Shown here in pieces: positions 58,637 through 64,000 of a DNA stretch of 64,000 bases. Source of the DNA: Brachynemurus nebulosus (taxonomy: Eukaryota > Arthropoda > Insecta > Neuroptera > Myrmeleontidae); NCBI GenBank assembly GCA_035578155.1, contig JAPWDM010000001.1, positions 77,305,972 through 77,369,971 on the forward strand, in the 5' to 3' direction. A program made the translations under genes and the position numbers. Position 1 is the first letter of the stretch; each line of letters opens with the position of its first letter. The notes under the pieces were generated by a model. That model was not told where the DNA came from. It ran no database searches and worked only from the letters and a program-made list of their open reading frames with translations.

Positions 58637-60097
58637 CCCTGGTTGATCCCGCCAGTAGTCATATGCTTGTCTCAAAGATTAAGCCATGCATGTCTCAGTA
58701 CAAGCCATATTAAGGTGAAACCGCGAAAGGCTCATTATATCAGTTATGGTTCCTTAGATCGTACATACATTTACTTGGATAACTGTGGTAATTCTAGAGC
58801 TAATACATGCAAACAGAGTTCCGACCAGAGATGGAAGGAATGCTTTTATTAGATCAAAACCAATCGATGTTAACATATTTTTATAATATATTTTATGTTT
58901 TTTTATAATTTCATATATATATTTAATATATGTGCATCGTAATAATTTGGTGACTCTGAATAACTTTTAGCTGATCGCACGGTCTTTATAGTACCGGCGA
59001 CGCATCTTTCAAATGTCTGCCTTATCAACTGTCGATGGTAGGTTCTGCGCCTACCATGGTTGTAACGGGTAACGGGGAATCAGGGTTCGATTCCGGAGAG
59101 GGAGCCTGAGAAACGGCTACCACATCCAAGGAAGGCAGCAGGCGCGCAAATTACCCACTCCCGGCACGGGGAGGTAGTGACGAAAAATAACGATACGGGA
59201 CTCATCCGAGGCCCCGTAATCGGAATGAGTACACTTTAAATCCTTTAACGAGGATCCATTGGAGGGCAAGTCTGGTGCCAGCAGCCGCGGTAATTCCAGC
59301 TCCAATAGCGTATATTAAAGTTGTTGCGGTTAAAAAGCTCGTAGTCGAATTTGTGTCCTACACTGTCGGTTCACCGCTCGCGGTGTTTAACTGGCATGTT
59401 TTGTGGGACGTCCTACCGGTGGTGAGGTATAAATTATATATTGTATAATATGGTTATAAATACTTGTATTTTTATTTAAATTTTTATTTTTATGGTAAGT
59501 TATTATTTATATTTTTACTTGCTTGAAAAGTTTAAAGTATACTAGTTAAATTTTATATACTAATATGTACATTAAAGTATAATTTATCGTAAGTGTTAAA
59601 GTTATTTATTTTTTATAATTTAAATAATGGAGACAGCCTCCCAATTATAATCCTATCGCGGTGCTCTTAATTGAGTGTCGAGATGGGCCGGTACGTTTAC
59701 TTTGAACAAATTAGAGTGCTTAAAGCAGGCTTTAAAATTTAAATAGTGCCTGAATATTGTGTGCATGGAATAATGGAATAGGACCTCGGTTCTATTTTGT
59801 TGGTTTTCGGAAGTTTTTCCGAGGTAATGATTAATACGGACAGATGGGGGCATTCGTATTGCGACGTTAGAGGTGAAATTCTTGGATCGTCGCAAGACGG
59901 ACAGAAGCGAAAGCATTTGCCAAAAATGTTTTGATTGATCAAGAACGAAAGTTAGAGGTTCGAAGGCGATCAGATACCGCCCTAGTTCTAACCATAAACG
60001 ATGCCAGCTAGCGATCCGCCAAAGTTCCTCCGATGACTTGGCGGGCAGCTTCCGGGAAACCAAAGCTTTTGGGTTCCGGGGGAAGTATGGTTGCAAA

Positions 60098-60146
<49 letters not shown>

Positions 60147-60802
60147 GCGGCTTAATTTGACTCAACACGGGAAACCTCACCAGGCCCGGACACCGGAAGG
60201 ATTGACAGATTGAAAGCTCTTTCTTGATTCGGTGGGTGGTGGTGCATGGCCGTTCCTAGTTGGTGGAGCGATTTGTCTGGTTAATTCCGATAACGAACGA
60301 GACTCTAGCCTACTAAATAGACGTACTTTATTACCGGCATCTCAAGGCCCATCGGCTGTATTGTTACTGAATGTTATTTGTATATTTTGTTTTAATATAT
60401 TTATAATATGTATGATTGATAATATTCATTTATGTTTTTTATTTCTTTGGGGATAAATTTCTATGTGTAATTACTTAATCTGCATTAATGATATATTTAA
60501 CATGATACATTAACTAAAGTGACATCAGTTTTTTGATGTGGTTTTTACTGCCGGCGTACAAATAATTCTTCTTAGAGGGACAGGCGGCTTCTAGCCGCAC
60601 GAGATTGAGCAATAACAGGTCTGTGATGCCCTTAGATGTTCTGGGCCACACGCGCGCTACACTGAAGGAATCAGCGTGTTTTCCTCTGGCCGAAAGGTCC
60701 GGGTAACCCGCTGAACCTCCTTCGTGCTAGGGATTGGGGCTTGCAATTATTCCCCATGAACGAGGAATTCCCAGTAAGCGCGAGTCATAAGCTCGCGTTG
60801 AT

Positions 60803-60848
<46 letters not shown>

Positions 60849-60939
60849 AATGATTTAGTGAGGTCTTCAGACTGGTGCGCGGCAATGTTTTTAAAAGACA
60901 TTGCCGATGATGCTGGAAAGATGACCAAACTTGATCATT

Positions 60940-60997
<58 letters not shown>
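58637..60997 (+). rRNA. 18S ribosomal RNA
   Basis: Begins CCTGGTTGATCCCGCC and ends GGAAGGATCATTA, with all core blocks in order, for example GGTGCCAGCAGCCGCGG, GAGGTGAAATTCTTGGATCG, TTGACGGAAGGGCACCACC and TTGTACACACCGCCCG. Length is about 2361 nt against about 1.9 kb in most insects; the extra sits in AT-rich expansions in V2 (about 58870-58935), V4 (about 59425-59630) and V7 (about 60370-60545). Several normally invariant bases differ (see findings), so this copy may not be functional. Variable-region text near 59380 resembles beetle 18S. Confidence 0.97.
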
Positions 60998-61000
<3 letters not shown>

Positions 61001-61679
61001 AAATATAACAAAACTTGATTTTTGTGATTTTTTATATATATTAATGTTTTGTTAAAATATTTTGTTTATAAATTCCTTATATTTTTATGTAAGTAAAAGA
61101 AAAATTTACTTTTTTTCTATAACTTACTTTATAAAATATATAATTTTTATAATATAAAAATTATAATATTGTAATAAATAAACACGTATTTGGATACCAA
61201 TTTTTAATATATTAAATATATTATTGGTTATAAAGTTTTACATCCAAATGTTAATTTGATTTTTTAATTTTTTTTTTGATATGTGTTTATTTTTATATAT
61301 CAATATATAAATTTTTTTTTTTATATTAACAATATTAAAAATTTATTGAATCTATATAAAATAAATAGCATATTCGTAAAATAACAAAACAAGTTATTTT
61401 CAATATGTCTTATTTATAATATAGTTATTTAATAAATGAGTTTTCTTTAAAAAAAAATTTTTTTTTTTAATGTTTTGTCAAATAAACAAGCAAGCACTGT
61501 ATCTAATAAAATTTTATTAAATATTATTATTTATTCTTTTATACAAATGTAAGTCAATATAAAACAAACAAAAAAATTGTTTTTTTATTGCAGTCTTTTT
61601 ATTATTATTTTATAATAATAAAAAAAGTATAAATTTTTATTTAATATAAATATTTTTTAAAATTTAATAATATAAAGAT
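60998..61679 (+). other. Internal transcribed spacer 1
   Basis: Very AT-rich spacer of about 680 nt between 18S and 5.8S. No open frame or recognisable element. Confidence 0.93.
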
Positions 61680-61835
61680 TACCCTGAACGGTGGATCACT
61701 TGGCTCGTGGGTCGATGAAGAACGCAGCTAATTGCGCGTCAACTTGTGAACTGCAGGACACATGAACATCGACATTTCGAACGCACATTGCGGTCCTTGG
61801 ATACTGTTCCCGGACCACACCTGGCTGAGGGTCGT
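61680..61835 (+). rRNA. 5.8S ribosomal RNA
   Basis: Contains ACCCTGAACGGTGGATCACT, CGATGAAGAACGCAGC and TTCGAACGCACATTGCGG in order; about 156 nt, the expected length. It reads as a normal, beetle-like 5.8S with no obvious defect. Confidence 0.97.
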
Positions 61836-62103
61836 ATACAATAATATATTAAAAGATTATTTTTAATAATAGATAATATATTATCTAATTAATTGTTTGA
61901 CGGTATAAATATTCATAATATAAGATTAAGTGTAAAATTTTTTTTTTTTACACGTTCATTACCTAAAACGAGTATATATGGGTTTTATTAGGTTTTTTAT
62001 ATTTCTTAATAAAACATATGATTTTATTTGGTTTTTATACCAATAAATCATACCATATTACTGTCAGTTTTTAGGTATTAATTTGAACAATAATCTTTTT
62101 GTC
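61836..62103 (+). other. ITS2 remnant fused to internal 28S
   Basis: About 268 nt of AT-rich ITS2-like spacer that runs straight into the late D2 region of 28S. The canonical 28S start, D1 and most of D2 are absent. Confidence 0.8.
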
Positions 62104-62537
62104 AGCGACGCTATAGCTTTGGGTACTTTCAGGACCCGTCTTGAAACACGGACCAAGGAGTCTAGCATGTGCGCAAGTCATTGGGAATAAAATATTTTTT
62201 CATCGAAATATTAATAAATTTTATGAAACCCAAAGGCGAAATGAAAGTAAAATAATTTTTTTTAAAAAAATTTTTATTTTTTTTATTATAAATTTGAGGG
62301 AGGATATATTTTTATTATGTATTAAATATCGCACTCCCAGGGCATCTTATATTATTCTTATAATTTTTTTATAATTTTTATTATGAATAAAGGTGCACCT
62401 AGAGCGTACACGCTGGGACCCGAAAGATGGTGAACTATGCCTGGTCAGGACGAAGTCAGGGGAAGGTACTGATGGAGGTCCGTAGCGATTCTGACGTGCA
62501 AATCGATCGTCGGAACTGGGTATAGGGGCGAAAGACT

Positions 62538-62590
<53 letters not shown>

Positions 62591-64000
62591 CGTTTATCAT
62601 TCAACGAGTCTCATCCGGTAAAGCGAATGATTAGAGGCCTTGGGGCCGAAACGACCTCAACCTATTCTCAAACTTTAAATGGGTGAGATCTCTAGCTTGC
62701 TTAAAATCATATATTGATTTTATTTTTAATTTTATATATATGTGAAGCTATGAGAATAATATTTTTAATTAAGATAATATTTATGGATCAGAATGCCAAG
62801 TGGGCCACTTTTGGTAAGCAGAACTGGCGCTGTGGGATGAACCAAACATAGAGTTAAAGCGCCAAAATCGACGCTTATGGGATACCATGAAAGGTGTTGG
62901 TTGCTTAAGACAGCAGGACGGTGGCCATGGAAGTCGGAATCCGCTAAGGAGTGTGTAGCAACTCACCTGCCGAAGCAACTAGCCCTGAAAATGGATGGCG
63001 CTGAAGCGTCGTGCTTATACTCTATCGTCAATTGTTATTATAGATATTTATTATTTTTATAAAAATTTTTAAATATCATGAAAACTTGACGAGTAGGAGG
63101 GTCGCGATGGTGTGCGCGGAAGGATTGGCCGTGAGGCTGTCTGGAGCCGCCATCGGTGCAGATCTTGGTGGTAGTAGCAAATACTCTAGCGAGGCCCTGG
63201 AGGACTGACGTGGAGAAGGGTTTCGTGTGAACAGCAGTTGCACACGAGTCAGTCGATCCTAAGCCCTAGGTGAAAACCGATGTTAATGTTGATGTGTTTT
63301 AATAAATTATATAATTATTTTTATAAATAATTATTATTTAAAATAATAAAATTTTATAAAATAAATAAATAAATAATAAATAATTACATCCATTGGGCGA
63401 AAGGGAAACCGGTTCCTATTCCGGTACCCGGCAGCGGAACCGTATATAAGTCGGGCCCTCATTCACATTATATATGTGTATATGAGTGTTCGTCGGGGTA
63501 ACCCAAAGAGGCCTGGAGACGCCGTCGGAAGATCCAGGAAGAGTTTTCTTTTCTGCATGAGCGTTCGAGTTCCCTGGAATCCTCTAGCAGGGCGATAGGG
63601 TTTGGAACGCGAAGAGCACCGCAGTTGCGGCGGTGTCTGGATCATTCCCTCGGACCTTGAAAATCCAGGTGAGGGCCACGTGGAGGTGTCGCGCCGGTTC
63701 GTACCCATATCCGCAGCAGGTCTCCAAGGTGAAGAGCCTCTAGTCGATAGAATAATGTAGGTAAGGGAAGTCGGCAAATTAGATCCGTAACTTCGGGATA
63801 AGGATTGGCTCTGAGGACCGGGGCGTGTCGGGCTTGATTGGGATGTAGGTTATGGCTAACGTGCCGGGCCTGGGTGAGGTGATACCATATTACCTACTAA
63901 ATGTTATACATATGTTTTGTAAATTTTATTTATTAAAATAATAAATAATTATAATGTGTGTATTTATGTATTATATAGAACAATTATTGGAAAAATCGAT
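62104..64000 (+). rRNA. 28S ribosomal RNA, internal part (5' end missing, 3' beyond window)
   Basis: Starts at GACGCTATAGCTTTGGGTAC in late D2 and continues through GGACCCGTCTTGAAACACGG, GTGAACTATGCCTGGTCAGG, TAGTAGCTGGTTCCCTCCGA and GGTGCAGATCTTGGTGG to the window end. AT-rich expansions lie at about 62190-62395, 62700-62785, 63020-63080, 63285-63390 and 63890-63990. The first several hundred nucleotides of the gene are not present. A normally strict hairpin (CAGGG-GAAA-CCCTG) reads CAGGGGAAGGTACTG near 62456, which breaks the stem. Confidence 0.93.

Noticed and set aside
58622..63777. Open frames inside 18S, 5.8S and 28S
   Set aside because: They overlap conserved rRNA and have no independent support.

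Overview
The window is eukaryotic and almost certainly insect. It is AT-rich nuclear DNA packed with retrotransposons, foldback repeats and MITEs. From about 51.8 kb to the right edge it holds one ribosomal DNA unit: intergenic-spacer repeats, 18S, ITS1, 5.8S, ITS2 and part of 28S. The 5.8S and the conserved 18S blocks read like beetle (Coleoptera) rRNA, and the SSU has AT-rich expansions like those of some weevils. The taxon is an inference. Only one piece of ordinary host protein-coding gene is visible, a single exon of a class B (secretin-family) neuropeptide GPCR near 40.2-40.5 kb.

Layout. 1-5250 (- strand): 5' part of an apparently intact I-like (APE-type, RNase H-bearing) non-LTR retrotransposon. 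ORF1 is complete and ORF2 is open to the window edge. 5251-6267: two (TAA)n tracts bracket a decayed non-LTR 3' end with a restriction-like endonuclease. 6.4-19.3 kb: Penelope-like (PLE) scraps, foldbacks, tandem arrays and a tRNA-derived SINE. 19.3-23.4 kb: a PLE (RT plus GIY-YIG) between 0.2-kb direct repeats, with a degraded hammerhead-like motif and an inverted partial copy. 23.4-32.3 kb (+): two more I-like copies joined head-to-tail at a TAA tail; the second carries a 314-bp poly(A) insertion with an 11-bp target-site duplication. 32.3-47 kb: a Ty3/gypsy integrase scrap, a foldback with arms of about 690 bp, a SINE, the GPCR exon, a MITE, and a second non-LTR family lacking its RT domain. 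47.1-51.8 kb: a PHD-type retrotransposon ORF1, a pogo-type MITE, a 381-bp duplication and a pogo/Tigger element with an intact DD35D transposase. 51.8-64 kb: the rDNA unit, with an exact 1911-bp spacer period.

How it fits together. The repeat-rich flank ends 18-20 bp from the first spacer repeat, so the window appears to contain an edge of an rDNA array or an orphan rDNA unit. The unit itself looks defective: ITS2 runs into the 28S D2 region with the first several hundred bases of 28S missing, and universally conserved rRNA positions are substituted. TAA repeats recur at retrotransposon ends and the I-like family has had recent activity. No new multi-gene system was recognised. The most promising non-standard signals are the stem-loop-rich 3' UTR of the I-like element (three hairpins share one loop), the TAA-junction arrangement, and the truncated array-edge rDNA unit.
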